Of a stretch of 64,000 bases of DNA, positions 52,786 through 62,926 are shown piece by piece (the first letter of the stretch is position 1; each line of letters begins with the position of its first letter). The stretch covers positions 1 to 64,000 of the forward strand of contig CANMZT010000003.1 in assembly GCA_947502405.1 (NCBI GenBank), read 5' to 3'. The DNA is from an uncultured Algibacter sp. (GTDB lineage: Bacteria; Bacteroidota; Bacteroidia; Flavobacteriales; Flavobacteriaceae). Both the position numbers and the translations under genes were made by a program. The notes beneath the pieces are model-generated. The model made no database searches. It saw nothing but the letters and a program-made list of their open reading frames with translations, and was not told the DNA's origin.

Positions 52786-53867
52786 ATATTACAATAGTTG
52801 CTGGTGCACGACCTAACTTCATGAAAATTGCCCCAATAATTGAAGCTATTTTAGAAAAGAAAAAAGAAGGCTTCAATATTAATTATAGACTTGTACATAC
52901 AGGTCAGCACTATGATAAAAATTTAAGCGGCACTTTTTTTGAAGAACTTAACATTCCATTACCTGATACTAATTTAGAGGTAAAGAGTGGTACTCAAGCT
53001 GAACAAACTGCAGCTATAATGATTGGTTTTGAAAATGAATTAAAACAAAATCCATGTGATTTGGTTATGGTAGTAGGCGATGTAACCTCAACAATGGCAT
53101 GCACAATAGTTGCTAAAAAAGCACATATAAAGGTAGCTCATGTTGAGGCTGGAATTCGATCGGGCGATATGCGCATGCCAGAAGAGGTAAATAGAATAGT
53201 AACCGATAGCTTAACAGATTATTTTTTTACAACTTCTAAGTATGCTAATGAAAATTTAACTCAGTTAGGGGTCTCAAAATCCAAGATATTTTTTGTAGGC
53301 AATGTAATGATAGATACGCTATTGAAAAATAAAAATAGACTACAAAAACCATCACTATGGAAAGATTTAGGCTTAATAGAAAAGAAATATATGGTAATGA
53401 CGTTGCATCGCCCCAGTAACGTTGATGAAACTGACCTATTGCAACAACTTATATCTCAAATTGTTACTCTAGGAAAAGGCTATCCTATTATTTTCCCCGT
53501 GCACCCCAGAACACAAAAACTTTTAAGTGATTTAGATTTGAATTTTAAAAACCTGCATTATGTAAATCCTTTAGGATATTTAGAATTTAATTTTTTAGTA
53601 AAAAATGCTTTAGCAGTTATAACAGATTCTGGTGGTATTACTGAGGAAACCACTGTTATGAATGTTCCTTGTATAACGCTACGTGATAGTACCGAGCGTC
53701 CTGAAACTTGCGATATAGGCACCAATATTTTGGTAGGAAGTGATTCTATTAAAATTGAAAACGCTTTTAAAATTTTATTATCTGGAATATGGAAGCAAGG
53801 TGTAGTTCCTGAATTATGGGATGGAAATGCAGCGAAACGAATTGTTCATCATATAGTTTCTATTTAA
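52782..53867 (+). CDS. wecB: UDP-N-acetylglucosamine 2-epimerase (non-hydrolysing)
   Basis: 361 residues. It interconverts UDP-GlcNAc and UDP-ManNAc for cell-surface polysaccharide. Family segments: VAGARPNFMKIAPIIEAI, VHTGQHYDKNLSGTFFEEL, HVEAGIRSGDMRMPEEVNRI, LHRPSNVDE, FPVHPRT and TDSGGITEE. All active-site regions present. Overlaps the CapK-like gene by 4 bp and is 7 bp before the next glycosyltransferase, giving a three-gene operon. Confidence 0.95.
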   Translation: MNITIVAGARPNFMKIAPIIEAILEKKKEGFNINYRLVHTGQHYDKNLSGTFFEELNIPLPDTNLEVKSGTQAEQTAAIMIGFENELKQNPCDLVMVVGDVTSTMACTIVAKKAHIKVAHVEAGIRSGDMRMPEEVNRIVTDSLTDYFFTTSKYANENLTQLGVSKSKIFFVGNVMIDTLLKNKNRLQKPSLWKDLGLIEKKYMVMTLHRPSNVDETDLLQQLISQIVTLGKGYPIIFPVHPRTQKLLSDLDLNFKNLHYVNPLGYLEFNFLVKNALAVITDSGGITEETTVMNVPCITLRDSTERPETCDIGTNILVGSDSIKIENAFKILLSGIWKQGVVPELWDGNAAKRIVHHIVSI

Positions 53868-53874
53868 TTTTAGA

Positions 53875-55038
53875 ATGAAAGATATACTCATTATAACAAA
53901 TTATTTCCCGCCAGAAACTGGTGCCGCTTCTAATCGAATTTTTCATTTAGCTGAAGGGCTACAAAAACGAAATTTTAAAATAACTGTTTTAACACCTTTA
54001 CCTAACTACCCAAAAGGACAAGTTTTTGAAGGTTACAAAGGTTATTTTAAACATACCGCTAAAGAGCAAAACATAACAATACATAGGCTATGGATTTATG
54101 CCAGTAACTCAAAAAATAAACTACTACGTCTCATAGCCATGTTATCTTATAGTTTTAGTTTGATATGGTTTTTTGCGTTGAACAAAATTCCTAGAACAGT
54201 CATTATTCAATCTCCACCGCTTCTTGTAGCTTTTACATCTGTGCTTTTTCTTCGCTCTAAAAAACGTAAAGTTATACTAAATGTTAGTGATTTGTGGCCA
54301 CTTGCAGGTTTAGAATTAGGTGCTTTTAAAAAGAATTTTAGTTATAAACTTCTTGAGCGTATAGAACATTTTAACTACAAATATTCTGATTTAGTTTTAG
54401 GGCAAAGTGAGGAAATTTTAACTCATGTTAAATCGATATTTCCAAAAAAGAATACTTTTTTGTATCGTAATTTCCCCAACTTTAAAGCATTATTACCTAG
54501 CCATAAAATAAACTCAAATCAAAAATTAAAAATGGTTTACGCCGGTTTATTAGGTGTAGCCCAAGGCATTTTTAGACTCTGTAAGAACTTAGATTATACT
54601 AAAATTCAATTTCACATATATGGTTCTGGAGTGGAACAACAAGCTATTGAACATTTGATTAAAAATGAGCCCAAACTGGATATAATTTATTACGGTGAAG
54701 TTTCTAGAGAACAATTACATACTGTAATAACAAAATACGATTTCACTATAATTCCTCTATTGAATAGAATTTATGGTTCTGTACCTTCAAAAATATTTGA
54801 ATACGCGCGCTTAGGCATACCTATGATGTATTTTGGAGGTGGTGAAGGAGAGGATATTATTAAAAATCATGCTTTGGGATGGATTGCACAACGAAGTAAT
54901 TACGAAGCTTTAAATCAGATGATTTCAAAACTAAATGCTACAAATCTTGAGTCAGATAATAGGATCGCAATACAAAATGAAGCCCTCAAGAATTTTGACT
55001 TTAATAATCAATTAAATCAACTTGTAGCTCTAATTTAA
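53875..55038 (+). CDS. Glycosyltransferase family 4 (WbuB-like)
   Basis: 387 residues, GT-B fold. N-terminus ILIITNYFPPETGAASNRIFHLAEGLQKRN with LPNYPKGQVFEGYKG matches the WbuB group that transfers N-acetyl-L-fucosamine in some O-antigens; donor specificity here is not certain. C-terminal nucleotide-sugar region GSVPSKIFEYARLGIPMMYFGGGEGEDIIKN. Last gene of the rightward arm; overlaps the convergent wcaJ-like gene by 4 bp. Confidence 0.85.
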   Translation: MKDILIITNYFPPETGAASNRIFHLAEGLQKRNFKITVLTPLPNYPKGQVFEGYKGYFKHTAKEQNITIHRLWIYASNSKNKLLRLIAMLSYSFSLIWFFALNKIPRTVIIQSPPLLVAFTSVLFLRSKKRKVILNVSDLWPLAGLELGAFKKNFSYKLLERIEHFNYKYSDLVLGQSEEILTHVKSIFPKKNTFLYRNFPNFKALLPSHKINSNQKLKMVYAGLLGVAQGIFRLCKNLDYTKIQFHIYGSGVEQQAIEHLIKNEPKLDIIYYGEVSREQLHTVITKYDFTIIPLLNRIYGSVPSKIFEYARLGIPMMYFGGGEGEDIIKNHALGWIAQRSNYEALNQMISKLNATNLESDNRIAIQNEALKNFDFNNQLNQLVALI

Positions 55039-56390
55039 TATGCTTTTTCTTCGCCTTTAAGAGCATTGGTAAGTGTTTGGATGATAATTTTTATGTCTAA
55101 TAATAAAGACCAGTTCTCAATGTAGAAAATATCATATTTAACACGATTGATTATATCGTTATCAGTCTCTACTTCTCCTCTAAACCCACTAACTTGAGCT
55201 AAACCAGTAATACCTGGTTTTACAAAATGACGCACCATAAACTTATCGATTCTCTGTGCATACATATTGGTATGACTAACCATATGAGGTCTAGGGCCAA
55301 CAACAGACATATCACCAAATAAAACATTGAAAAACTGCGGCAATTCATCAATACTAGTTTTCCTAATAAAAGATCCAACTTTTGTAATTCTTAAATCACC
55401 TTTAGTGGCTTGGTGTAAATGTGCATTTTTATTAGGTGTCATAGATCTAAATTTATAACAATCAAATTCTTGGTAGTTAAATCCATTTCTGGATTGCTTG
55501 AAAAAAACTGGACCCTTGGATTCTAATTTAATCAGTATAGCTAAGATTGGAGTTAACCACGACAAGACAAAAACGATTATAAACAAAGAAAATAAGATAT
55601 CAAAAAGTCTTTTAACAAACTGATTGACTGACTCTTGGAGAGGAATTGCTCGTAAAGACAAAATTGGAATATAATCGTAATATTCATATTTCAATTTTTT
55701 TGAATAAATCTCTTTATTATCTGGGATAAATTTAAGCTCTCGTAAATTGTTATCTGCAAAATCAATCAATCTATTTATTTGTTTATTAGATAATTCTGCT
55801 ACAGAAAAATAAATTTCATCAATGCTGTTCTCTATGATATAATCAAAGCAAGTCTTTAATGAAAAAGCTTTGTCTTGTGTATCAAAATTGGCTTCAAATT
55901 TATAACCAAAATCAAGCCTAGTGTTAAATGTTTTGATTAATTGTCTTGACTTTTCGTTAGCCCCAATTACAATAACTTTTCTGATATTACCTCTAAGTAC
56001 TGTTCGATATTTTTTTAACAAAAAGGTAGTTAAAAATTTAAAAACACAAATAAGAAGAAAAACTAATAACAAATAATTACCAAGTGCCAATCTACTCATA
56101 ACTGGTTGTTTGAAGAAACCAATAAATGCGTAAACAATAATTGAAAAAAGAACCATTTGCCTAAACAAAAGCGGAACTATTTGTATTAGTCTGGTATTTC
56201 TATGCAATTCATAGAAGCGGTTTTTTACTGAAATAATTATCCAAGAAAGATTTATGTAGACTATAAATAAGTAAATACTCTCTTGAAGATTTATTTCAAA
56301 ATAAAATATGGACACATTTATTATGACTAAATCTATTAGTCCAAATAAAGGTTTTATAAGGTTTGAATATCTGCCTTTTTTATAATCCAC
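55035..56390 (-). CDS. Undecaprenyl-phosphate sugar phosphotransferase (WcaJ-like)
   Basis: 451 residues. N-terminal four or five TM helices, a CoA-binding-like domain (VIVIGANEKSRQLIKTF) and a C-terminal bacterial sugar transferase domain from about 262 (VKRLFDILFSLF, CYKFRSM, DELPQFFNVLFGDMSVVGPRPH). It attaches the first sugar phosphate to undecaprenyl phosphate, starting repeat-unit assembly. Last gene of the leftward operon; its ATG directly follows the stop of the SDR gene. Confidence 0.92.
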   Translation of the reverse strand: MDYKKGRYSNLIKPLFGLIDLVIINVSIFYFEINLQESIYLFIVYINLSWIIISVKNRFYELHRNTRLIQIVPLLFRQMVLFSIIVYAFIGFFKQPVMSRLALGNYLLLVFLLICVFKFLTTFLLKKYRTVLRGNIRKVIVIGANEKSRQLIKTFNTRLDFGYKFEANFDTQDKAFSLKTCFDYIIENSIDEIYFSVAELSNKQINRLIDFADNNLRELKFIPDNKEIYSKKLKYEYYDYIPILSLRAIPLQESVNQFVKRLFDILFSLFIIVFVLSWLTPILAILIKLESKGPVFFKQSRNGFNYQEFDCYKFRSMTPNKNAHLHQATKGDLRITKVGSFIRKTSIDELPQFFNVLFGDMSVVGPRPHMVSHTNMYAQRIDKFMVRHFVKPGITGLAQVSGFRGEVETDNDIINRVKYDIFYIENWSLLLDIKIIIQTLTNALKGEEKAY

Positions 56391-57380
56391 TTATCTCTTT
56401 ATATGTTCTTTAAAGTCTTTGTGAGCACTTTTATACAATTCATCTTCTGTTAAAGACTTAAAATAGTTATAAGTAATACTCATGCCTTCTGCTCTAGAAA
56501 TCTTTGGTTCCCAATTTAGTACTTTTTTTGCTAATGTAATATCTGGTTGCCTTTGAAGAGGATCATCTTTAGGTAATTCTTTATAAACTATTTTTTGATT
56601 TGTTCCAGTAAGCTTTATAATTTCTTCAGCAAATGCTTTGATTGTTATTTCATGAGGATTCCCAATATTTACTGGGTTTGTAAAATCACTTAAAAGGAGT
56701 CTATAAATCCCTTCAACTTGGTCATCAACATAACAAAAAGAACGTGTTTGAGAACCATCACCAAAAACTGTTAAATTTTCACCTCTTAAAGCTTGTCCAA
56801 TAAATGCAGGAATAACTCTTCCATCGTTAAGTCGCATTCTAGGTCCATAAGTATTAAATATGCGTGCAATTCGTGTTTCTAAACCATGAAATCGATGATA
56901 TGCCATAGTTATAGACTCTTGGAATCTTTTAGCTTCATCATATACACCTCGGGGTCCTATAGCATTTACATTTCCATAATAATCTTCAGATTGTGGATGT
57001 ACTAGAGGGTCGCCATACACCTCAGAGGTAGACGCAATAAGCATACGTGCATTTTTGGCTTTAGCCAAGCCTAAAAGGTTGTGGGTTCCTAATGCACCTA
57101 CTTTTAAGGTTTGAATAGGTATTTTTAAATAATCTATTGGACTTGCTGGTGATGCAAAGTGCAAAATGTAATCTAAGTGTCCTCTTAGCTCAATAAAATT
57201 TGTAACATCATGAGCCACAAATTCAAAATATTCTAATCCGAATAAATGTTCGATATTTTTTTTATCACCAGTAATAAAGTTATCCATTGCAACTACATGA
57301 TAACCTTCTTTGATAAACCTATCACATAAATGCGACCCCAAAAAACCTGCTGCACCAGTTATTAAAACTTTCTTTCTCAT
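56391..57380 (-). CDS. NAD-dependent epimerase/dehydratase, UDP-glucuronate decarboxylase type
   Basis: 329 residues, extended SDR. NAD motif [48 protein letters not shown] and the catalytic YDEAK, closely following UDP-xylose synthase (UXS), which makes UDP-xylose from UDP-glucuronate. A dTDP-glucose dehydratase relative is less likely. It would supply a pentose to the polysaccharide. Overlaps the glycosyltransferase gene by 4 bp (ATGA-type). Confidence 0.9.
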   Translation of the reverse strand: MRKKVLITGAAGFLGSHLCDRFIKEGYHVVAMDNFITGDKKNIEHLFGLEYFEFVAHDVTNFIELRGHLDYILHFASPASPIDYLKIPIQTLKVGALGTHNLLGLAKAKNARMLIASTSEVYGDPLVHPQSEDYYGNVNAIGPRGVYDEAKRFQESITMAYHRFHGLETRIARIFNTYGPRMRLNDGRVIPAFIGQALRGENLTVFGDGSQTRSFCYVDDQVEGIYRLLLSDFTNPVNIGNPHEITIKAFAEEIIKLTGTNQKIVYKELPKDDPLQRQPDITLAKKVLNWEPKISRAEGMSITYNYFKSLTEDELYKSAHKDFKEHIKR

Positions 57381-58591
57381 GACATAAATTTAAGCTTTTC
57401 AATAAACGCATTTAAGACTTTATCTTTTGAATATTTTTCTTTAACATAAGTCTTAGCATTTTGTCCCAATTCTAAACTTATTTGATTGTTTTCTTTTAAA
57501 AGAATAATTTTATTTATTAGAGCTTCCATTGATTCTCCATCAAAATAAAAACCACCTTTTGAATCTTTAAATACTGTAGCTACTTCACTTTTCAAATTCC
57601 CAGTAACTATTGATGGTCTAGCACTGGCCATCATTCCTAAAATTTTTGATGGCATTACTGTATCAATAACGTCTCTTTTTTGAAACAAAATATGTAAATC
57701 TGCACTTGATAGTAAAGCAGGTAATTCTTCATAAGGCACCAAATTGTAGTGCTTAACAAAATTATAATCTTTGATTTTTGTTAAAAGATTTTCTTTTTCA
57801 GCACCTTCTCCAACCACATTAACTTCTATATCATCGACAGCTTTTAACTGATCTAAAAACTCAATAAAAAACTCCCAATCTTGTTTTGCTCCAATATTTC
57901 CTGAATATAAAATTTTAAACTTATTAGAAGTTAAATATCTGTGAGTTCTTATTTTGTTGTTACTAAACTTTTTAACATCAATCCAATTTGTAAGATAATA
58001 TGTATCGGTGTTCGTCTTTTTTTTTAGCTTATTAATCATGCCAAAACTTATAGTAGAAGCTATATCTGCCTTTTTCAACACAAATCTTTCAATACCCTGC
58101 AACATATTTATAACAAGCTTCTTATTTCCTGTAAGAAGCCCAGAATCAATGGCTGCATCAAATTCAAAATCTTGAATGTGTACCCAATGTTTAGATTTAT
58201 ATCTCTTCTTCAGAAACCAACCTAATAAAGCTGAAGTTGTAAATGGGATTATTGAAATAACTATATCTTGTTTACCAACTTTAAAAAGATTAATAAAGTT
58301 TCCAATTGTAAAACTGATTAAATGTATAATTCTTTTAATAAATGTTGGATCTTTCGGCACATATTGTTTACTCCTGTATACTTTCACTCCATTTATAACT
58401 TCCTTAAATAAATACCTTTTTGATTTATAATCTTGCCTAATCTCCCATTGCGGATAATATGGGAATCCTGTTATAACAGTAACATCAAATCCTTTAGATA
58501 CTAAATATTCTGCTTTTTCAGTAGAGTATAAACCTATGGCGCTATCTTCTGGGTAGTAGTTAATACCAATAATGACGATTTTTTTACTCAA
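57377..58591 (-). CDS. Glycosyltransferase family 4 (WcaI-like)
   Basis: 404 residues. N-terminus [31 protein letters not shown] and [11 protein letters not shown] are the WcaI/colanic-type pattern; C-terminal IMPSKIL-like loop ([20 protein letters not shown]) binds the nucleotide sugar. Adds one sugar to the lipid-linked repeat in the cytoplasm; sugar not readable. Overlaps the acetyltransferase gene by 8 bp. Confidence 0.88.
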   Translation of the reverse strand: MSKKIVIIGINYYPEDSAIGLYSTEKAEYLVSKGFDVTVITGFPYYPQWEIRQDYKSKRYLFKEVINGVKVYRSKQYVPKDPTFIKRIIHLISFTIGNFINLFKVGKQDIVISIIPFTTSALLGWFLKKRYKSKHWVHIQDFEFDAAIDSGLLTGNKKLVINMLQGIERFVLKKADIASTISFGMINKLKKKTNTDTYYLTNWIDVKKFSNNKIRTHRYLTSNKFKILYSGNIGAKQDWEFFIEFLDQLKAVDDIEVNVVGEGAEKENLLTKIKDYNFVKHYNLVPYEELPALLSSADLHILFQKRDVIDTVMPSKILGMMASARPSIVTGNLKSEVATVFKDSKGGFYFDGESMEALINKIILLKENNQISLELGQNAKTYVKEKYSKDKVLNAFIEKLKFMS

Positions 58592-59135
58592 TCTTTCTTT
58601 TCTTTATAAATCTTACAGGTGAACCAACGTATACTGAATTAGATTCTAAGTCATTAATTACCGTACTTCTTGCTCCTACTACGGTTCCAGTTTTAATTGT
58701 TACTCCTGGTGAAACAAAAACATCTGTTGCCAACCAACACTCATCTTCTATTATTATCTTTTTTGCTAGTATCGGAAAATCTTCTTTTGTGTAATTGTGA
58801 GTCCCAGTACAAATATAACTCTTTTGGGAAACCACTGTATTAGACCCTATAACAATATCGCCTAAACTATATAGAACCACATCATCTCCAATCCAACTAA
58901 AATCACCTATTTTTACTTTCCATGGATAGGTAATTCGAACACTGGGTCTTATTATAACGTTTTTGCCTATTTCTGCTCCAAAAATTCTTAACAAAAATCT
59001 ACGCCAACCATATAGGAACTGTGGTGACATACCAAATAATGTTCCTTGTACCATCCACCATAATTGAACGATAATTGCAGATTTACCTCTAAAACCTTTA
59101 GGTGTCTTGTAAAGTTTTAAGTTTTGAATTATCAT
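58584..59135 (-). CDS. Hexapeptide O-acetyltransferase (WcaF-like)
   Basis: 183 residues. Left-handed beta-helix hexapeptide repeats from about 58 to 160 (GKNVIIRPSVRITYPWKVKIG, IVIGSNTVVSQKSYICTGTHN), with the WcaF-specific GTHNYTKEDFPI and a tryptophan-rich N-terminus (GKSAIIVQLWWMVQGTLFG). It transfers acetyl to a sugar of the repeat unit. Its start overlaps the end of the preceding polymerase gene by 38 bp. Confidence 0.88.
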   Translation of the reverse strand: MIIQNLKLYKTPKGFRGKSAIIVQLWWMVQGTLFGMSPQFLYGWRRFLLRIFGAEIGKNVIIRPSVRITYPWKVKIGDFSWIGDDVVLYSLGDIVIGSNTVVSQKSYICTGTHNYTKEDFPILAKKIIIEDECWLATDVFVSPGVTIKTGTVVGARSTVINDLESNSVYVGSPVRFIKKRKIE

Positions 59136-60333
59136 ATACTTTCAATTTTGTTTTTCTTGAATGATTTAAAAAAGACAATAGAAAGAAAAACAATATAACT
59201 CCAGATTGTCTTACTAGCAGATTTTCAGTGAGCAATGATATACAATAAAATATTAATACTGAAATAACAATGTCATTTTTATACTTAATTGCTTTTTTAA
59301 AATTCATAAATAAAAAACAAATAAATATAGATAACCCTAAAATTCCTGTTTTTATAGTAACATCAATGTATTGATTATGAGAGTTGAATCTATTCTTTAA
59401 TAGCACATTACTTTTATTAGCGTAACAAAGATTTAAAGCATGTTGCGCATCTCCAACTCCATACCCTAAAAAAAATTCTTCTTTGATAACCTGAATAGCA
59501 CACTTATAAATACCAACTCTTATACTCGTAGAAAAATTTTCATTAATCTCAACATAATTATCGAATCTAAAAGCTTCTTTAAGGCGTCTATTAAAAGTAA
59601 ACAAAACTAATCCAGCTATCATTACAAGAATTAAGGTAACTTTATGTTTTTTTACTGTTCTTAAAACATAAATAAAACAAGTAATAAAAAGGCTAATAAT
59701 AACCCCTTTACTAGCCAAAATAAACAAAAGTGATGTATTAATTATTACAAAAAAGCTATATATGTTCTGATGTATAACTTTAAAATATTTTAATTTGACC
59801 AATTCTATAAAAAATATAATGGAAATAGATAAAAAAATTGAGGCGTAAATTGGATGCTGTCCAATTAGAGGAACCTCTGTAATTATAGTCCTAAATTTAT
59901 TAGTATACCAATTATTATAAAATACTGTTTTGCTATCTGTTACTATAAAGTAATAAGAAACCATAGAGTAAATAAATGTTGAGAAGATAAAGAACTTATA
60001 AAAGGTGCTTTTAAGTAATTGCTTAATTCTATAATTTCCTAAAAATCCATAAAAAATTATTGGAATAATCAAAATTGAAAGACCTGTTTCAAGTTTAGTT
60101 ACGCCTATTTTATAGTTTTCAGTATAAATAAAACTAAATGCATATACTAAAAACAAAGATGAGTTTATCAACAACCATTTCCAATTAAATTGTTTTTTAG
60201 CACTAACAGCTGCTACCAAGAATAGTAAAATTACTGGAAGTCCTTTTATTTTATTTGGTATTATTGGAAAAAATGCAAAAACAATTATTGAGCATCTAAT
60301 TAAGAAATCACATTTTAATATTTTTTTTATCAT
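59098..60333 (-). CDS. O-antigen ligase/polymerase family membrane protein (Wzy_C-like)
   Basis: 411 residues with about 10 TM helices and a large periplasmic loop (about 225-310) containing the family features: TSIRVGIYKCAIQVIKEEFFLGYGVGDAQHALNLCY, with an Arg, and the NSHNQYIDVTIKTGILGL motif. This places it with the O-antigen ligase/Wzy_C superfamily. With a second polymerase-like gene next to it, one is presumably the polymerase and the other a ligase. Gap of 8 bp after the previous gene. Confidence 0.82.
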   Translation of the reverse strand: MIKKILKCDFLIRCSIIVFAFFPIIPNKIKGLPVILLFLVAAVSAKKQFNWKWLLINSSLFLVYAFSFIYTENYKIGVTKLETGLSILIIPIIFYGFLGNYRIKQLLKSTFYKFFIFSTFIYSMVSYYFIVTDSKTVFYNNWYTNKFRTIITEVPLIGQHPIYASIFLSISIIFFIELVKLKYFKVIHQNIYSFFVIINTSLLFILASKGVIISLFITCFIYVLRTVKKHKVTLILVMIAGLVLFTFNRRLKEAFRFDNYVEINENFSTSIRVGIYKCAIQVIKEEFFLGYGVGDAQHALNLCYANKSNVLLKNRFNSHNQYIDVTIKTGILGLSIFICFLFMNFKKAIKYKNDIVISVLIFYCISLLTENLLVRQSGVILFFFLLSFLNHSRKTKLKVYDNSKLKTLQDT

Positions 60334-60341
60334 GTGAAAGG

Positions 60342-61637
60342 CTATTTAACAACAAACTTATTCTTCTTAATATAGTCAAACCCTTTTAGTATAAGTAATA
60401 AAAAAACAAAAACTAAAATTTCATCTGAAAAAGGCATCCTAAAAATTAAAAGCCCGAAGAAAAAACCAACTACTCCAGCTATAGTTCCATAATTTTTTAA
60501 ATTTTTCTCTACAAATCCATCTATAAATCTTAGAAAAAATGGGATAATTAAAATTCCAATAATTGAAAAATTCATTTGCATTTCCCCTATCAAAGTCGTA
60601 ACTAAAGAAGACCCTCCATAATGGTCAGCAGCTATAGAAGTTATACTTTCAGGTTTGTTTTCCCATAGCGATCTTGGTATATAAAAAAGAAATGGCTTTA
60701 AATAAGTAGCTCCATATAAATAATCATCATAAGAATTAAAGATGTCATATATCACATTAACATTAACTGATTCTGATATTCCTAATAAAAATAATTCTAA
60801 GTCTGGAGGTTCTAACCTCATTGCTCTATGAAACGCTTTCATGAAAACTTCAAACGTAGGAAATCCTTCTTGAAATAGCGGACCTCTAATATGCCTGAAA
60901 ATAGAAACAAAATACCCAAGAATAATGATAACAGGAACTAGTACAGGTGTTAGCAATAATGTTATTTTTGGGTTTTTTTTAAAATATGACAACCCTATTA
61001 ATATTGCTGTACAAAAAAGATAAATTCTGTTTCCTGTAAAAAACATATCCCAAAACACAAATGGAATTACCAACAACAAAAAGTACAAAAATTTCATTCT
61101 TTTATCAATCCATAAGTATGTTAAAGAAGATATTATTAATATTTTTATAGAATTCACTAAAAAAGCTATCAAAACAGCTATAATTCCATTTGACAAGAAA
61201 AACTTATGTCGATTGTGATACCAATTACCTCCATCTAACATTCCCGATCCAATAAAAATAAACAACATTCCAAAAAAATACAAAGCACAATATGTTCTTA
61301 TACTTGGTTTAAAACTATTATTAAACTTGATTTCTGAACGTCTAGATGGCAAATACAAATAAACGATAATTGCAAACACATAAAGTATAAGTAATACTGA
61401 GCTATAAATATTCTCTCTAAGAATAACATCATCTACTGTAGTCCATCCAAAATCTGCCTTAGATAACTTAAGAGTTCCTGTTATTATCATCAATGAAACT
61501 GGAATAAAAATAAAAAACAATACCCCAAATGAAATTCCTACTTTAAAATTTAACCCTTTATTAAAAAGGTTAGCCAACATTATATAAAGTAATAGCAAAA
61601 ATTCGATAATAAATAAAGTAGATAATAAATAACTCAT
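60342..61637 (-). CDS. O-antigen polymerase (Wzy-like) membrane protein
   Basis: 431 residues, about 12 TM helices (first at about 1-20) and a long central loop (about 240-335) with RHIRGPLFQEGFPTF and LFYIPRSLWENKPES, the oligosaccharide repeat-unit polymerase pattern (PRSLWxxKP). It would join repeat units in the periplasm. One base separates it from the flippase gene. Assignment depends on topology and motif only. Confidence 0.8.
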   Translation of the reverse strand: MSYLLSTLFIIEFLLLLYIMLANLFNKGLNFKVGISFGVLFFIFIPVSLMIITGTLKLSKADFGWTTVDDVILRENIYSSVLLILYVFAIIVYLYLPSRRSEIKFNNSFKPSIRTYCALYFFGMLFIFIGSGMLDGGNWYHNRHKFFLSNGIIAVLIAFLVNSIKILIISSLTYLWIDKRMKFLYFLLLVIPFVFWDMFFTGNRIYLFCTAILIGLSYFKKNPKITLLLTPVLVPVIIILGYFVSIFRHIRGPLFQEGFPTFEVFMKAFHRAMRLEPPDLELFLLGISESVNVNVIYDIFNSYDDYLYGATYLKPFLFYIPRSLWENKPESITSIAADHYGGSSLVTTLIGEMQMNFSIIGILIIPFFLRFIDGFVEKNLKNYGTIAGVVGFFFGLLIFRMPFSDEILVFVFLLLILKGFDYIKKNKFVVK

Positions 61638-61638
61638 A

Positions 61639-62916
61639 TCATATGGCAGTTTTAAAACGGTTATTCAACTTTTTAAAATAATAATAGCCTATAAAAACTA
61701 AGATTAACTCAGTTAAGGTAACTATTATGGCTATTCCGTAAATTCCATAAAATTGTACTACAATTAAATTCATGAGCATATTAAAAACCCCTCCAAAAAT
61801 TAAAATATTCATCCTAACCTTATAGCGTTTAATTGCTGGAAAATACAACATATTATACAACATATTTAATCCAGAGAATACTGATATAAAACTTAATATT
61901 CTAAATACATTTGCGTAACCATTAATTAATTGATCGTCATAAATTATGGATAATATGCTTCTTGAAAAAATTAATATTGTTAAGGTTATTAAGGTACTAA
62001 CTAGAAAAACTGGCGGCATTATTTTATTAATAATTTCGCCCTTTTCACGATCTTTCTGTCTGGCAACCCATGGATATAAGGCCTGATATAGAGGCACATA
62101 AACATTTTTAACTGCCAATATTAACTTTTCTATACTTGAATATACCCCAGCAATTATATTTCCAGAAAACAACCCTAAAATAAACACATTACTCGCCGTA
62201 TATAAGCTAGTTGCAAAATTAGAAACAAATAAGCTAGAACTATCTTTAAACAACTGTTTTATTAAGCTAAATGTAGGGTATTTAAAATTAAAATATTTAA
62301 AACTCAATACAAACCCAATACACCCAGAAACTATAAAACCTAAAGAGTTAAAAATAGGCACCTTATAATAATCTGCCTGAGTTTTTATTAAAACAAATAC
62401 GAGTACTGTAAATATAAGTTTTGCCAATATATTTATAAACGTTACCACCTTCATTTTTTCAATGCCTTGAAAAAACCAAACAGGAAAAAGTGCTTGCCCG
62501 ATAACAACACCAAAGCTTAATAAATAAATCTCAGAATCTACACTAAAGCGAGTAAAAAAGGAAACTATAAAAAATAATATAGCTAATGCTATTATAATTA
62601 AAACTACTTTAATAACCATAATGGCTAAAAATATTTGCCCCGACTTTTCTTTATCTTCTCTAGCCAAGGATATCTCGCGAGTACCACTTATATTAAATCC
62701 AAAATCGACAAAGACGGTTAAAAAGATTGCTAATGACTGTGCGAACATTACAAGACCGAATTTTTCTGCACCTAAAACTCTTACTAAATAAGGTAATATA
62801 AGTAATGGAAGTATATAATTAGCCCCTTGTAAAACCAGTAAAGACACAAAGTTTTGCGCTATTACTTTTTTATCACTGTCTTTTAAAAACGCAGAGACTT
62901 TTTTAGGTAAGTTCAT
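61639..62916 (-). CDS. Oligosaccharide flippase (Wzx, MOP family)
   Basis: 425 residues, about 12 TM helices. N-terminus VISLLVLQGANYILPLLILPYLVRVLGAEKFGLV-type (here FVSLLVLQGANYILPLL), the Wzx/RfbX hallmark. Moves the lipid-linked repeat unit to the periplasm. Differs from the flippase at 31612-33069 in sequence group. Ten bases after the acyltransferase gene. Confidence 0.88.
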   Translation of the reverse strand: MNLPKKVSAFLKDSDKKVIAQNFVSLLVLQGANYILPLLILPYLVRVLGAEKFGLVMFAQSLAIFLTVFVDFGFNISGTREISLAREDKEKSGQIFLAIMVIKVVLIIIALAILFFIVSFFTRFSVDSEIYLLSFGVVIGQALFPVWFFQGIEKMKVVTFINILAKLIFTVLVFVLIKTQADYYKVPIFNSLGFIVSGCIGFVLSFKYFNFKYPTFSLIKQLFKDSSSLFVSNFATSLYTASNVFILGLFSGNIIAGVYSSIEKLILAVKNVYVPLYQALYPWVARQKDREKGEIINKIMPPVFLVSTLITLTILIFSRSILSIIYDDQLINGYANVFRILSFISVFSGLNMLYNMLYFPAIKRYKVRMNILIFGGVFNMLMNLIVVQFYGIYGIAIIVTLTELILVFIGYYYFKKLNNRFKTAI

Positions 62917-62926
62917 TAAATTTTTC

